Positions 27,766-35,458 of a stretch of 64,000 nucleotides of DNA are shown here, in pieces. The stretch lies in contig NZ_BDCI01000008.1 in the NCBI RefSeq assembly GCF_001613425.1, positions 310,001 through 374,000 of the forward strand. The letters run 5' to 3'. The translations under genes and the position numbers were made by a program. Position 1 is the stretch's first letter; every line of letters begins with the position of its first letter. Source of the stretch: Nocardia vulneris. Its GTDB lineage: Bacteria; Actinomycetota; Actinomycetes; Mycobacteriales; Mycobacteriaceae. Under the pieces are notes generated by a model, which saw only the letters and a list, made by a program, of their open reading frames with translations, was not told the DNA's origin and did not search any database.

Positions 27766-27787
27766 GCCTGGTCCGGGTGGACCAGGC
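27766..27787 (-). terminator. Hairpin downstream of the 19-aa frame
   Basis: GCCTGGTCC (27766-27774) and GGACCAGGC (27779-27787) form a perfect 9-bp stem with a 4-nt loop. On the plus strand it is followed by TTT. It lies 14 bp beyond the stop codon of the small minus-strand frame and 155 bp after the serine hydrolase B stop, so it may serve either. Confidence 0.55.
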
Positions 27788-27801
27788 TTTCCGGCCGACT
27801 G

Positions 27802-27861
27802 CTACAGCAGACCCCACCAATACAGCACACAGGCCAATACCCAGACCACCACGGTTTCCAT
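27802..27861 (-). CDS. Possible 19-residue membrane peptide
   Basis: ATG 27861 to TAG 27802 encodes METVVVWVLACVLYWWGLL, a single hydrophobic stretch long enough to span a membrane, with an aromatic WW patch near one end. AAGGAG lies at 27874-27879, 12 nt before the start, somewhat farther than ideal. A terminator-like hairpin follows 14 bp after the stop. It resembles small membrane proteins of the KdpF size class but shows no recognisable family. Chance cannot be excluded for so short a frame. Confidence 0.35.
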   Translation of the reverse strand: METVVVWVLACVLYWWGLL

Positions 27862-27879
27862 CGTCGTTCCAATCTCCTT

Positions 27880-28370
27880 GGCGCACTTGTCTCCATCATC
27901 GGCTATCCGGGACCGCGTGCTACAAACTCCGCACATTCGTCGCCGTATCGGCACCATCACCTGCAATTTTTCCCCTACAAGGTGTTCTTAAGTGCGTGCT
28001 AAGCCGCCGACGGCATTGTTTGAGTCACACCGAATACACCGGGTGCTCCGGTTGACGGGGTGCAGAGCCACCACCGGGGGTGGGGAACGGGGCTCGACCT
28101 GTCTTCGAGGGGTTGGCAGGTCGGGTCCCGGGGGTTGAGAGTGCCTGCCGGGCCGGTCCACGAGGGGTGACCGGCTCGGTAGGCCACTCGGGACGCGGGC
28201 ATACGCCTTCGATGGCTCTTCCCGGAGCTGGCGGGCAACTCGGTGTTGCCACTGCCGAAGGTAACCACGGGGTGCGCAGGCGCCGGTCCCGGGTCGGACG
28301 GGCGGCCGGACCGGTTTCGGAGGGTGATCGGTCCGGGCAGCGCGACTGGAACTTGTTCTAGACACTTTTG
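27880..28370. other. 491-bp stretch without a recognised gene
   Basis: Between the small frame and the P450 gene nothing convincingly coding was found on either strand; the open frames are proline/arginine/glycine-rich and look like antisense artefacts. The right part is very GC-rich and can fold: CGACCTG and CAGGTCG near 28094-28122 pair around a 15-nt loop. A palindrome GAACTTGTTC lies near 28350, upstream of the P450 promoter. Confidence 0.4.
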
Positions 28371-28393
28371 CGATTTTGTCTTACCGTCACTAC

Positions 28394-29620
28394 ATGTTGA
28401 TCGATGCGTATCGTCCGGCTCCGGTCTTCGAGTTGCGCTCCGGCCCCACCTGGCTTTCGCCCTGGGCGATGTATGCCGCACTGCGCGAGCAGGATCCGGT
28501 CCACCACGTGGTGCCGCCGGCCCGCCCGGCCGACGACTACTGGGTGCTGACCACCCATGAGCACGTGTACGCCGCCGCCCGCGACAGCGCGACCTACTCC
28601 TCGCGCGACGGACTGACCGTGGAATACGGCGAACTGGAACAGATCTGCCTCACCGACAATCCGCCGCTGGTGATGCAGGATCCGCCCGAGCACACCGACT
28701 TTCGCAAACTCGTCGCCCGGGGCTTCACGCCGCGCCAGGTGTGCGACGTGGAGCCGGTGGTGCGGCAGTTCGTGCGCGAACGGCTGGACGGCCTCGCCGC
28801 CGACGGTGGCGGCGATATCGTCGCGCGGCTGTTCAAACCGCTGCCGAGCATGGTGGTCGCGCACTACCTGGGCGTGCCCGCCGCAGACCGGGGCCGGTTC
28901 GACGGCTGGACCGACGCCGTCGTCGCGGGCAGTACCGATCGGGCGAGTACCCAGGCGATGCCCGCTTCGATGGCGATGATGGGCTACTTCGCCGAGCTGA
29001 TCAAGCGGCGCCGAACCGATCCGGGCGACGATACGGTGTCGCTGCTCGTACAGGCGGGGATGGCGGCCGACGATGCCGATGTCCGTGGCCTGGTACAGAT
29101 CCTGGCCTACACCTGGACCATGGTGGCCGGGGGCAACGACACCACGACAGGCCTGCTCGGGGGTGCGGTCCAACTGCTGCAACAACATCCGGACCAGCGG
29201 GCCGCGCTGGTCGCGGACAAGGACCGGATCCGCACGGCCATCGAGGAATTCGCCCGGCTCACCGCGCCGGTGCAGTGTCTGGCGCGCACCGCGACGCGGC
29301 CACTTCAGCTGGGCGGCAAGGAGATTCCCGCCGGACGCAAGGTGCTCCTGGTCTTCGGCTCCGCCAACCGGGACGAACAAGCGTTCGGCGCCGACGCCGC
29401 CCAGCTCGACATCGAGCGGAATCCGCAGCGCATCCTCACCTTCGGCCACGGACCCCACCACTGCCTCGGTGCCGCGGTCGCCCGTATGCAGGCCCGGGTC
29501 GCGCTGGAGGAACTGCTCGATCGCTTCCCCGACTATGTGGTGGACAGGGATTCGGTCGAATACGCGCCCGGACCATACGTCCGGCGGCCGACCACCCTTG
29601 CGTTCCGGTGCGCGGCATGA
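28394..29620 (+). CDS. Cytochrome P450
   Basis: A 408-residue soluble bacterial P450. ATG 28394 follows the -10-like TACCGT (28382-28387) by 6 nt, so the transcript is probably leaderless; TTG 28376 is a less likely start. Motifs: QDPPEHTDFRKLV (C-helix region), the I-helix AGGNDTTTG with the proton-relay acid-threonine, the ExxR in EEFARLTAP, and the heme loop FGHGPHHCLGAAVAR with the Cys ligand. Redox partners are not nearby. It overlaps the downstream tetR gene by 4 bp, so a ligand-responsive operon is likely. Substrate unknown. Confidence 0.95.
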   Translation: MLIDAYRPAPVFELRSGPTWLSPWAMYAALREQDPVHHVVPPARPADDYWVLTTHEHVYAAARDSATYSSRDGLTVEYGELEQICLTDNPPLVMQDPPEHTDFRKLVARGFTPRQVCDVEPVVRQFVRERLDGLAADGGGDIVARLFKPLPSMVVAHYLGVPAADRGRFDGWTDAVVAGSTDRASTQAMPASMAMMGYFAELIKRRRTDPGDDTVSLLVQAGMAADDADVRGLVQILAYTWTMVAGGNDTTTGLLGGAVQLLQQHPDQRAALVADKDRIRTAIEEFARLTAPVQCLARTATRPLQLGGKEIPAGRKVLLVFGSANRDEQAFGADAAQLDIERNPQRILTFGHGPHHCLGAAVARMQARVALEELLDRFPDYVVDRDSVEYAPGPYVRRPTTLAFRCAA

Positions 29621-30204
29621 GCGGCTGGCTGTCGGACGATCGCGCGGAACTGGCGAGTGAGCGCATCCTCGACGCGGTCCGCGCACTGTTCATCGAAAAG
29701 GGCGTCAGCGGTATCGGCATGGCCGAAGTGGCCGAGGCCGCAGGGTGTTCGCGGGCGACGCTCTACCGCTACTTCGAGAATCGCCAGGCGCTGTACGTGG
29801 CCTTCGCCGGGCGCGAGGCGCGCCAGGTGGTCGAACGGGTGTGGCGTGATCCGGCCCGCCCGGCGGCGACGGACCCGGCGGACCGCCTGCTCGACGGGCT
29901 CACCGCCTTGCTCGCGGAGGTGCGCAAGACCCCGCACCTGGCAGTATGGTTCGCTGCGGAGAATGCCGGAATCGTTGCGCAGCTGTCGAATTCATCCGCC
30001 GTGCTGGACGCGCTAGCCGCTGACTTCGTGTCCGGATTCCGCCCCGACCTGCCCGCGAAGGCGGCGCAACGCGTCGGCCAGTGGGTGATCCGGGCCATGG
30101 TCTCGCTGCTGACACTGCCCGGGGACGGTGCAGACGAAGAGCGAATCATGTTGCGTACCTTCGTGCTGCCGTTTCTGCTGGACGAGCGGACCGTGGTCGA
30201 GTAA
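29617..30204 (+). CDS. TetR family regulator coupled to the P450
   Basis: A 195-residue regulator whose ATG overlaps the P450 stop (ATGA). The HTH reads ERILDAVRALFIEKGVSGIG, then AEVAEAAGCSRATLYRYFEN. The C-terminal domain (KTPHLAVWFAAENAGIVAQL) matches a group of TetR proteins found with P450 genes in mycobacteria and Nocardia. Because it is the second gene of the P450 operon, it probably controls that operon from the promoter before 28394. It ends at a strong hairpin. Confidence 0.88.
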   Translation: MSGWLSDDRAELASERILDAVRALFIEKGVSGIGMAEVAEAAGCSRATLYRYFENRQALYVAFAGREARQVVERVWRDPARPAATDPADRLLDGLTALLAEVRKTPHLAVWFAAENAGIVAQLSNSSAVLDALAADFVSGFRPDLPAKAAQRVGQWVIRAMVSLLTLPGDGADEERIMLRTFVLPFLLDERTVVE

Positions 30205-30242
30205 CCCGACTACCCGGCGGTGCTGAGTGCCGGGTAGTCGGG
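30205..30242. terminator. Bidirectional terminator overlapping the monooxygenase 3' end
   Basis: CCCGACTACCCGGC (30205-30218) and GCCGGGTAGTCGGG (30229-30242) form a perfect 14-bp stem with a 10-nt loop. It begins right after the tetR stop and covers the last codons of the convergent monooxygenase gene, so one hairpin serves both. Confidence 0.75.
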
Positions 30243-31439
30243 CAGCTCGTAGGATTCGGTCTTGGTGAACATCTTCATCATCAACGGCCGCAGCACCTTC
30301 GAGGTCATCAGTTTGCTGAGCGTCTGGCCCGCGCGGATGCCCAACGCGGTCTGGGGCGTCATGGCCTTCAGGCCGCCGGGGGCGAGTTCCTGCGCCTTCG
30401 CGATGAACGGGCGCAGCACCTCCTCGTAGCGGGTCAGCGCCAGCTCGGGATCTGCGGCGTGCGAGGAGATTTCACCGGCCAGCACGTAGGCGCCGAGCAA
30501 CGCCATCGCGGTGCCCTGTCCGGACAGGGGCGAGCCGCAGTAGCCCGCGTCGCCGAGCAGCACGACCCGGCCCTGCGACCAGGCGGGCATATCGATGCGC
30601 GCCAGCTCGTCGAAATAGAAGTCGGTCGCCTCCGGCATCGCCGCGGCGATCCGCGCCGCCTCCCAGCCGCCGCCCGCCAGCTTGCGCCGGAGCAGGTCCT
30701 GCTGGGCCGCGACATCGCGGCGCAGCGCGGGGTCGGCCGGCATGCGCACCGTGATCAGCGCCTTCGAGGTGGCCGGGTCGGCGTCCGGGCGCAGTCCGAT
30801 ATTGGCCGCGCCGACCAGCGAGTGCATGGTGAACCAGTGGTCCTCCGCGTCCGCGGCGCTGGGCAGGGTGAAGAAGGACATGTACCCGCCGAGATAGGTG
30901 GAGAACTGCTCCTCGGGGCCGAACACCATCCGGCGGGTGGCCGAGTGCAGACCGTCCGCGCCGATCAGCACGTCGTAGCGGGCGCTCGTGCCCGATGCGA
31001 AGGTGACGTCGACGCCGGTTCCGTCCTGGCGAACATCGGTGATCCACTCGCCGTAGCGGTAGTCCACGCCGCCTTCGGCCGCCAGCGCGTCGAGCAGGAC
31101 CTGATTCAAATCCCCACGGGTGATCTCGATTTCGGCGATGGCGCCCTTGCCGTCGAACAGCTCGGTCGGCATCCGGACGACGTCGCGGCCCGCGGCGTCG
31201 ACGAACTTCATGCCGCGCTCGTCCAGCTGGACGGCGCGGATGCCCGGCATCAGGCCCATCCGCTCGGCCACCTCGGCGCTCGGCCCCCGCAGGTCGACCG
31301 CTTGTCCGCCCGGTCGCGGTGCGGCGGCGCGCTCGACCACGGTGGCCCGGATGCCGGACCGAAGCAGTTGCAACGCAACGGCATTGCCGCCGATGCCGCC
31401 GCCGGCGACGAGGACGCGGGGCTGGGTGTGGGTGCTCAT
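30210..31439 (-). CDS. FAD-dependent aromatic monooxygenase (group A)
   Basis: A 409-residue flavoprotein hydroxylase. ATG 31439 gives MSTHTQPRVLVAGGGIGGNA with the FAD-binding GGGIGG. The middle block YDVLIGADGLHSATR (DG motif) and the C-terminal RVVLLGDAGYCGSPLSGQGT (GD motif) define the PHBH-like group, which also includes tetracycline- and rifamycin-inactivating enzymes. Substrate not assignable. The upstream gap contains two copies of a palindromic operator but no regulator gene adjoins. Convergent with the P450-tetR unit. Confidence 0.9.
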   Translation of the reverse strand: MSTHTQPRVLVAGGGIGGNAVALQLLRSGIRATVVERAAAPRPGGQAVDLRGPSAEVAERMGLMPGIRAVQLDERGMKFVDAAGRDVVRMPTELFDGKGAIAEIEITRGDLNQVLLDALAAEGGVDYRYGEWITDVRQDGTGVDVTFASGTSARYDVLIGADGLHSATRRMVFGPEEQFSTYLGGYMSFFTLPSAADAEDHWFTMHSLVGAANIGLRPDADPATSKALITVRMPADPALRRDVAAQQDLLRRKLAGGGWEAARIAAAMPEATDFYFDELARIDMPAWSQGRVVLLGDAGYCGSPLSGQGTAMALLGAYVLAGEISSHAADPELALTRYEEVLRPFIAKAQELAPGGLKAMTPQTALGIRAGQTLSKLMTSKVLRPLMMKMFTKTESYELPDYPALSTAG

Positions 31440-31468
31440 CTGCTGTTCCCTTGCTTGCTCGAATGTCT

Positions 31469-31504
31469 TAGACATATGTCTACAGCAGGCTGAGACATAT
31501 GTCT
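31469..31504 (-). promoter_or_regulatory. Tandem palindromic operators before the monooxygenase
   Basis: TAGACATATGTCTA (31469-31482, perfect 14-bp palindrome) and AGACATATGTCT (31493-31504, perfect 12-bp palindrome) have centres 23 bp apart. A third overlapping dyad TGTCTTAGACA (31464-31474) shares the first half-site. They lie 30-65 bp upstream of the monooxygenase start and most likely overlap its promoter. Two full sites about two helical turns apart suggest cooperative binding of a dimeric regulator encoded elsewhere. Confidence 0.65.
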
Positions 31505-31538
31505 AGTACAAATGTGCAAGACGAGCGTGCAGATGAGA

Positions 31539-33251
31539 TCAGCGCTGGATATAGGCCTTCCACCCGCCGAACGCGGTGATGTCGGTGCCGGTGAGCGCGG
31601 CGTCGTAGGTGCACGCGAAACCGATCACCGAACGGCCATCGGACAGTTCGATGCTGGTCAGCGCCATGGGGGCGGGCAGGGCCGCCAGGAACTCGCCCAG
31701 CCCGGCGGTAGCGACGCGGAACAGTTCGCCGACGATGGGGGCGCCCAGGCCCGCGCCGTGCCGCACGAGTCCGGGTTTCGGCGGTGTGGTGTCCAAGGCG
31801 GTCAGGCGGTAGGCGTCGGTCGTGCGGATGTCTCCGGCGAAGCGCGCGCCGATCTGCTCGAGCTGCCAGTGCAGCGGTTGGCCGCGCAGGTGCGCGCCGA
31901 AGACGGCGAGTTCGACACCGCTCTGTATCAGCAGTGGCGCCGATTCGGCGCCGAGCAGACGGGCGGCCAGATCGATGCCGACTTGATCGGCGAACGTGGC
32001 GGTCACCAGCATGACGCCGAACGGCGCGCCGTCGGCGGTGGGCGCGCCCGGCACCGCCACGGCCGCCAGATCGAGCAGGTTGCAGAAGTTCGTGTAGGTG
32101 CCGAGGCGGCGGTTGATACCCAGCGGATCCGCCTGCACCGCAGCGATACTCGGATGCTCGGTGGTGGTCGGCAGCAGCAGAGCGTCGTAGTCCGTCAGCA
32201 GTTCGGCGGCGGCTGCACGGGCGCGTGCCAGCGTGTCGAGGTCTGCGGCAAATCCCGGACCCGTTGTCGCACCGGCGGATTCGATGATCGCGGCGACCGT
32301 CGGGTCCGCGCCGGCGGGCGCGGTGGCCAGGAACTCGCCGACCGCGGCATGGCGTTCGGCGACGATCGCGCCGTCGTAGAGCAACCGCGCGGCCTCGAGC
32401 AGGCCGGAGATGTCGACCTCTTCGAGCTTTGCACCGGAATCGGCTGCGGCGGCGATAGTTCTGGCGAACGCCTCGCGATACGGTGCGCACAGTGCGACGA
32501 GGTCCGCGGCCCGCGGTACCGCGATGCGCGCCGCCGCCGGTGCCGCCAACCGGACATCGGCAGGCCAGGGGCGACTGCGCGGATCGCGTGGCTCGGGCCC
32601 GCACATCACCGCGGCCGCCGCCACTGCCGTGTCGAGATCGTCGGCGAAGACGGTGACCGCGTCGTAGTCCGCGCACGCGGGCACCACGCCGTGCGCCGGA
32701 ATGATGCCCAATGTCGCTTTGAGGCCGACGATTCCGTGATAGGCCGCGGGCACGCGGCCGGAACCCGCGGTGTCGGTACCGATCCCGAGATCGGCGATGC
32801 CCAACGCGACGGCCACCGCCGAACCCGAACTGGACCCGCCGGAGACCAGCGCCGGGTCGTGCGCGTTGCGCACCGCGCCGTACGGGCTGCGCGTGCCGAC
32901 CAAACCGGTCGCGAACTGGTCGAGATTGGTCTTGCCGAGCACGACCGCGCCCGCTGCGACCAGCCGTTCGATCGCCGACGCGGTGTGCTGTGCGGTGTAG
33001 GCGAATTCGGGGCACGCCGCCGTGGTCGGCAGGCCAGCCACATCGATATTGTCCTTGACCGCGACCAGCAGACCGGCCAGCGGCAGCGCCGCGCCCGCGG
33101 CCAGCCGCGCTTCGATCGCCGCCGCCTCGGCGGCGACCGCCTGCTGGTCGCGCAGCGTGATCCAAACCTCGGGCCGGTCCACCTCCGCGATCCGCTGGTA
33201 GGCGGCGGCCACGCGTTCGGTGGGTGTCTCGGCTGGGTCGCCGGTGGTCAT
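31539..33251 (-). CDS. atzF: Allophanate hydrolase
   Basis: Splits allophanate (urea-1-carboxylate) into ammonia and carbon dioxide. The 570-residue protein has the amidase-signature domain with the catalytic Lys in LLVAVKDNIDVAGLPTTAAC, the Ser-rich GGSSSGSAVAVALG, and DTAGSGRVPAAYHGIVGLK. A C-terminal domain (about residues 440-570, ending FGGWKAYIQR) is specific to allophanate hydrolases and hydrolyses the intermediate. ATG 33251 fits the conserved N-terminus. No urea carboxylase subunit is adjacent; the upstream neighbour is a GntR regulator. It could act in biuret, cyanurate or purine nitrogen use. Confidence 0.93.
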   Translation of the reverse strand: MTTGDPAETPTERVAAAYQRIAEVDRPEVWITLRDQQAVAAEAAAIEARLAAGAALPLAGLLVAVKDNIDVAGLPTTAACPEFAYTAQHTASAIERLVAAGAVVLGKTNLDQFATGLVGTRSPYGAVRNAHDPALVSGGSSSGSAVAVALGIADLGIGTDTAGSGRVPAAYHGIVGLKATLGIIPAHGVVPACADYDAVTVFADDLDTAVAAAAVMCGPEPRDPRSRPWPADVRLAAPAAARIAVPRAADLVALCAPYREAFARTIAAAADSGAKLEEVDISGLLEAARLLYDGAIVAERHAAVGEFLATAPAGADPTVAAIIESAGATTGPGFAADLDTLARARAAAAELLTDYDALLLPTTTEHPSIAAVQADPLGINRRLGTYTNFCNLLDLAAVAVPGAPTADGAPFGVMLVTATFADQVGIDLAARLLGAESAPLLIQSGVELAVFGAHLRGQPLHWQLEQIGARFAGDIRTTDAYRLTALDTTPPKPGLVRHGAGLGAPIVGELFRVATAGLGEFLAALPAPMALTSIELSDGRSVIGFACTYDAALTGTDITAFGGWKAYIQR

Positions 33252-33297
33252 TCTGTCGACTCCGATCACTGCTGGTGGGATTCCGGTTCGGCGTGGT

Positions 33298-33999
33298 CTA
33301 TTCGGCGGCCATCGCGGCGATGGCTCGGGTGACGCGGTCGAGGACCACGTCGAGCGATGCGCCGATATGTGTGTGCAGCAGCCGGTAGGCGAGCGAAAGA
33401 TCCTCGGCCAGTACGGCATCGAGGATGCCGAGGTGCTCGGCGATGGTGGTCTCGATGCGGTTGTTGACCATGAAGTCGTACATCCGGACGTGCCGGATGC
33501 GGGAGTTCACCGCCTGCAGCGCCCGCACCATTTCGGCGTTGCCCGCGGCGGTGAGCAGCGTGACGTGGAATTCCTCGTCGCGCACCACGAATCCCGGTTC
33601 CTGTGCCGGCGGGTCGGCGCGCAGTGCCAGCCACGCATCGCGTTCCGCCGCGAGCAGGGCACGATCGTGGGACACCGTGGGATTCATCAGCGCACGCTGT
33701 ATTCCGCCCAGCTCCAGCGTGATTCGCAGCTCGTAGAGGTCGCGAATCAACGGAATGCTCGGACGCACCGGGCTGAACCCGAACTCCTCGCGTTGCAGCA
33801 GGCCGTCCGCGCAGAGCACGGTCAACGCCTCACGAATCGGTGTCCGTGAGATCCCGAACCGCGCCGCCAGCTTCGGCTCGGTCAGCCGCTCCCCGAACCT
33901 GATGTCCCCATTCATCAACTCCCCGCGCAGCGCCACATACACCACATCCCGCAGCGCCCGCCCACCCGCACTCTCCAGCGTTCCCGCCCGTGTCGACAT
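33298..33999 (-). CDS. GntR family (FadR/FCD) transcriptional regulator
   Basis: A 233-residue regulator with an N-terminal winged helix (ALRGELMNGDIRFGERLTEP, LAARFGISRTPIREALTVLC) and a C-terminal all-helical FCD domain with putative metal-binding residues (DEEFHVTLL, HTHIGASLD). It lies 46 bp upstream of allophanate hydrolase on the same strand and probably forms an operon with it, responding to a nitrogen metabolite. A short dyad overlaps its start codon, consistent with autoregulation. Confidence 0.88.
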   Translation of the reverse strand: MSTRAGTLESAGGRALRDVVYVALRGELMNGDIRFGERLTEPKLAARFGISRTPIREALTVLCADGLLQREEFGFSPVRPSIPLIRDLYELRITLELGGIQRALMNPTVSHDRALLAAERDAWLALRADPPAQEPGFVVRDEEFHVTLLTAAGNAEMVRALQAVNSRIRHVRMYDFMVNNRIETTIAEHLGILDAVLAEDLSLAYRLLHTHIGASLDVVLDRVTRAIAAMAAE

Positions 34000-34007
34000 A
34001 CCTGTAT
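33998..34007 (-). promoter_or_regulatory. Candidate GntR operator at the gntR start
   Basis: ATACCTGTAT (arms ATAC/GTAT with a 2-nt centre) overlaps the start codon at 33999. It is near the TNGTNNNACNA-like pattern seen for FadR-type regulators only in outline. A TAGCGT box 8 nt before the ATG would give a leaderless mRNA covered by this site. Confidence 0.35.
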
Positions 34008-34069
34008 ACGCTACCCACCTCGCATTTCATCCACATGACCCCAAGTAAGCACCCCGTAACCCCCCGCCC

Positions 34070-35209
34070 TCAAAGCATCAACAACTCGGCCCGCAGCTTG
34101 GGATACGGATCCACGATCCGCCGCGGCACCTCCGCCCGGACGACCGATCTGAGCTCCAGCAACTTCGGGCCGGCGACGTAGTGGCGTGCGCGGGTCTCGC
34201 CCCGCGCGGCCAGCAGTCCGATCTCGGTCAAGGCTTTGAAGTCGCGCGAGGCGGTGCGCTCATCGATCGCCGCGCGCACGAGGTAGCCGTGCCTGCGGAT
34301 GCGGAACCCGATCAACGCGTCGTACAGGATGTCGGTAACCCTTTCGGGCAGTTTGAGTTCGGTGGTCCGCTCATCGAGGCGTAGCCAGGCGCGTTCGGTG
34401 CGCCGTAGTCGCCCCTCGACCGTTTGGGCTTGGATGTCATGGGCACGCAGGTTGAACTTCAGCCACAGCCCGGCGTCTCGTGCCGGAGACCAGACGCCGG
34501 CACCCGTGATCGCCAGAATGCGGTAGTAGTCCTCGGTATTCACGCCGAGCCATTCCTCGATACTGCAAAAGGTCGGTTCGGCGAGACCACCGCGGGAGAC
34601 GACGAGAGTTTGTAGTGCGCGAGCCATTCGGCCGTTGCCGTCGCGAAAGGGATGGATCATCACGAGATTCAGATGCGCCATCGCACCAGCGACGATCGGA
34701 TCGGTCTCGTTTCCCAACGTGTCCGCGAATTCGGCCATCAACGCCGGAACCATCGCTGAACCCGGGCCCTCGTAGACCGCATCACCGGTGGATTCATCGC
34801 GCACGTAGATCGCTCCGGCGCGGTACTGGCCGGGGCTCTTGGACAGATCGTGGCCGAGCATCATGAAATGCAATGCCTTGATGGTGGATTCGTCGACGGA
34901 CGCACTGCCCTGCGCCACGGTGAGGACATAGCCGAGGGCCTGCCGGTAGCCGCGGATCTCGGCGAAGGTCTGTTCGTCCGCGGTCAGCGCCTCTTCGTAG
35001 TCGACGGCAGCCGCCGCGTCATCGGTTTCGACGTGGTAGCCCTCGATGCTGTTCGAGCCCCGGATGGCGCGGGCCATGAGATTGCGGCGCAGCAAACCGG
35101 GCCATCGTTTCGGCACCCGCATCGCCGAGGCCAGATTGTCCCGACGACGGTAGATTCCGGCGAGCACGATCTGGTCGGTGGGGTCCAGCTCGGGGGTTGT
35201 GTAAAGCAA
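34070..35209 (-). CDS. Fic-family AMP transferase with C-terminal winged HTH
   Basis: A 379-residue protein. TTG 35209 is chosen because GGAGG lies 7 nt upstream; no ATG or GTG fits. The inhibitory motif SNSIEG (S-x-x-x-E-G) lies near residue 54, and the catalytic loop HPFRDGNGRM near residue 190, so this is a class II, self-inhibited Fic protein expected to transfer AMP to hydroxyl groups. The last 70 residues (TASRDFKALTEIGLLAARGE then RHYVAG) form a winged helix that can bind DNA. A large symmetric operator sits 22-71 bp upstream of the start, so it probably represses itself. No separate antitoxin gene was found. Confidence 0.88.
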   Translation of the reverse strand: MLYTTPELDPTDQIVLAGIYRRRDNLASAMRVPKRWPGLLRRNLMARAIRGSNSIEGYHVETDDAAAAVDYEEALTADEQTFAEIRGYRQALGYVLTVAQGSASVDESTIKALHFMMLGHDLSKSPGQYRAGAIYVRDESTGDAVYEGPGSAMVPALMAEFADTLGNETDPIVAGAMAHLNLVMIHPFRDGNGRMARALQTLVVSRGGLAEPTFCSIEEWLGVNTEDYYRILAITGAGVWSPARDAGLWLKFNLRAHDIQAQTVEGRLRRTERAWLRLDERTTELKLPERVTDILYDALIGFRIRRHGYLVRAAIDERTASRDFKALTEIGLLAARGETRARHYVAGPKLLELRSVVRAEVPRRIVDPYPKLRAELLML

Positions 35210-35230
35210 CGGCTCACCTCCATGTCTCGA

Positions 35231-35280
35231 TGTCTCTAATCTTAGGACAGAAATTACAAACTGTCTTAAAATTAGGGACA
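35231..35280 (-). promoter_or_regulatory. Four-half-site operator and promoter of fic
   Basis: The 20-nt arms 35231-35250 and 35261-35280 are inverted copies matching at 17 of 20 positions, with a 10-nt spacer. Each arm itself contains two opposed half-sites of the form TGTCCTAA (TGTCTCTAA and TTAGGACA; TGTCTTAA and TTAGGGACA). So four TGTC-type half-sites alternate in orientation. A minus-strand -10-like TAAGAT (35239-35244) and -35-like AAGACA lie inside. Binding here would block fic transcription. Confidence 0.7.
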
Positions 35281-35335
35281 ACAGGACGCTGTGGCCTGGC
35301 CAGGGCAGTCCTTCCGTATGTCGAGAACGGTGCGC

Positions 35336-35362
35336 GGGGGGTTGGCTGGGGGTGGGAAGGGG
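35336..35362 (+). repeat. G-quadruplex-forming tract
   Basis: Four G-runs on the plus strand: GGGGGG (35336-35341), GGGGG (35348-35352), GGG (35354-35356) and GGGG (35359-35362), with loops of 6, 1 and 2 nt. This satisfies the canonical quadruplex pattern. It lies about 100 bp before the SCO2522-like start, on its sense strand. Confidence 0.55.
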
Positions 35363-35458
35363 CGCACACTTTTAGGGTCGGCGGGCGTGGGAACGGGGCT
35401 GGTCCGGTTGGATGAGGTGGCGTGTGCGCGCCGGGACGCGATGGGGTGCTGAGTCGTG

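Noticed and set aside
28248..28254. GCCACTG, part of a cobalamin riboswitch-like motif
   Set aside because: The other conserved boxes and the kissing-loop layout were not found, and the downstream P450 is not a B12 gene. The match is too short.
28080..28361. 93-codon plus-strand frame before the P450
   Set aside because: Composition is Gly/Arg/Val rich without periodicity and there is no ribosome binding site; treated as noncoding.
34070..35209. Fic as a toxin of a two-gene toxin-antitoxin pair
   Set aside because: No small antitoxin frame with an SxxxEG motif adjoins; the inhibitory motif is inside Fic itself, so it is a self-inhibited class II protein.
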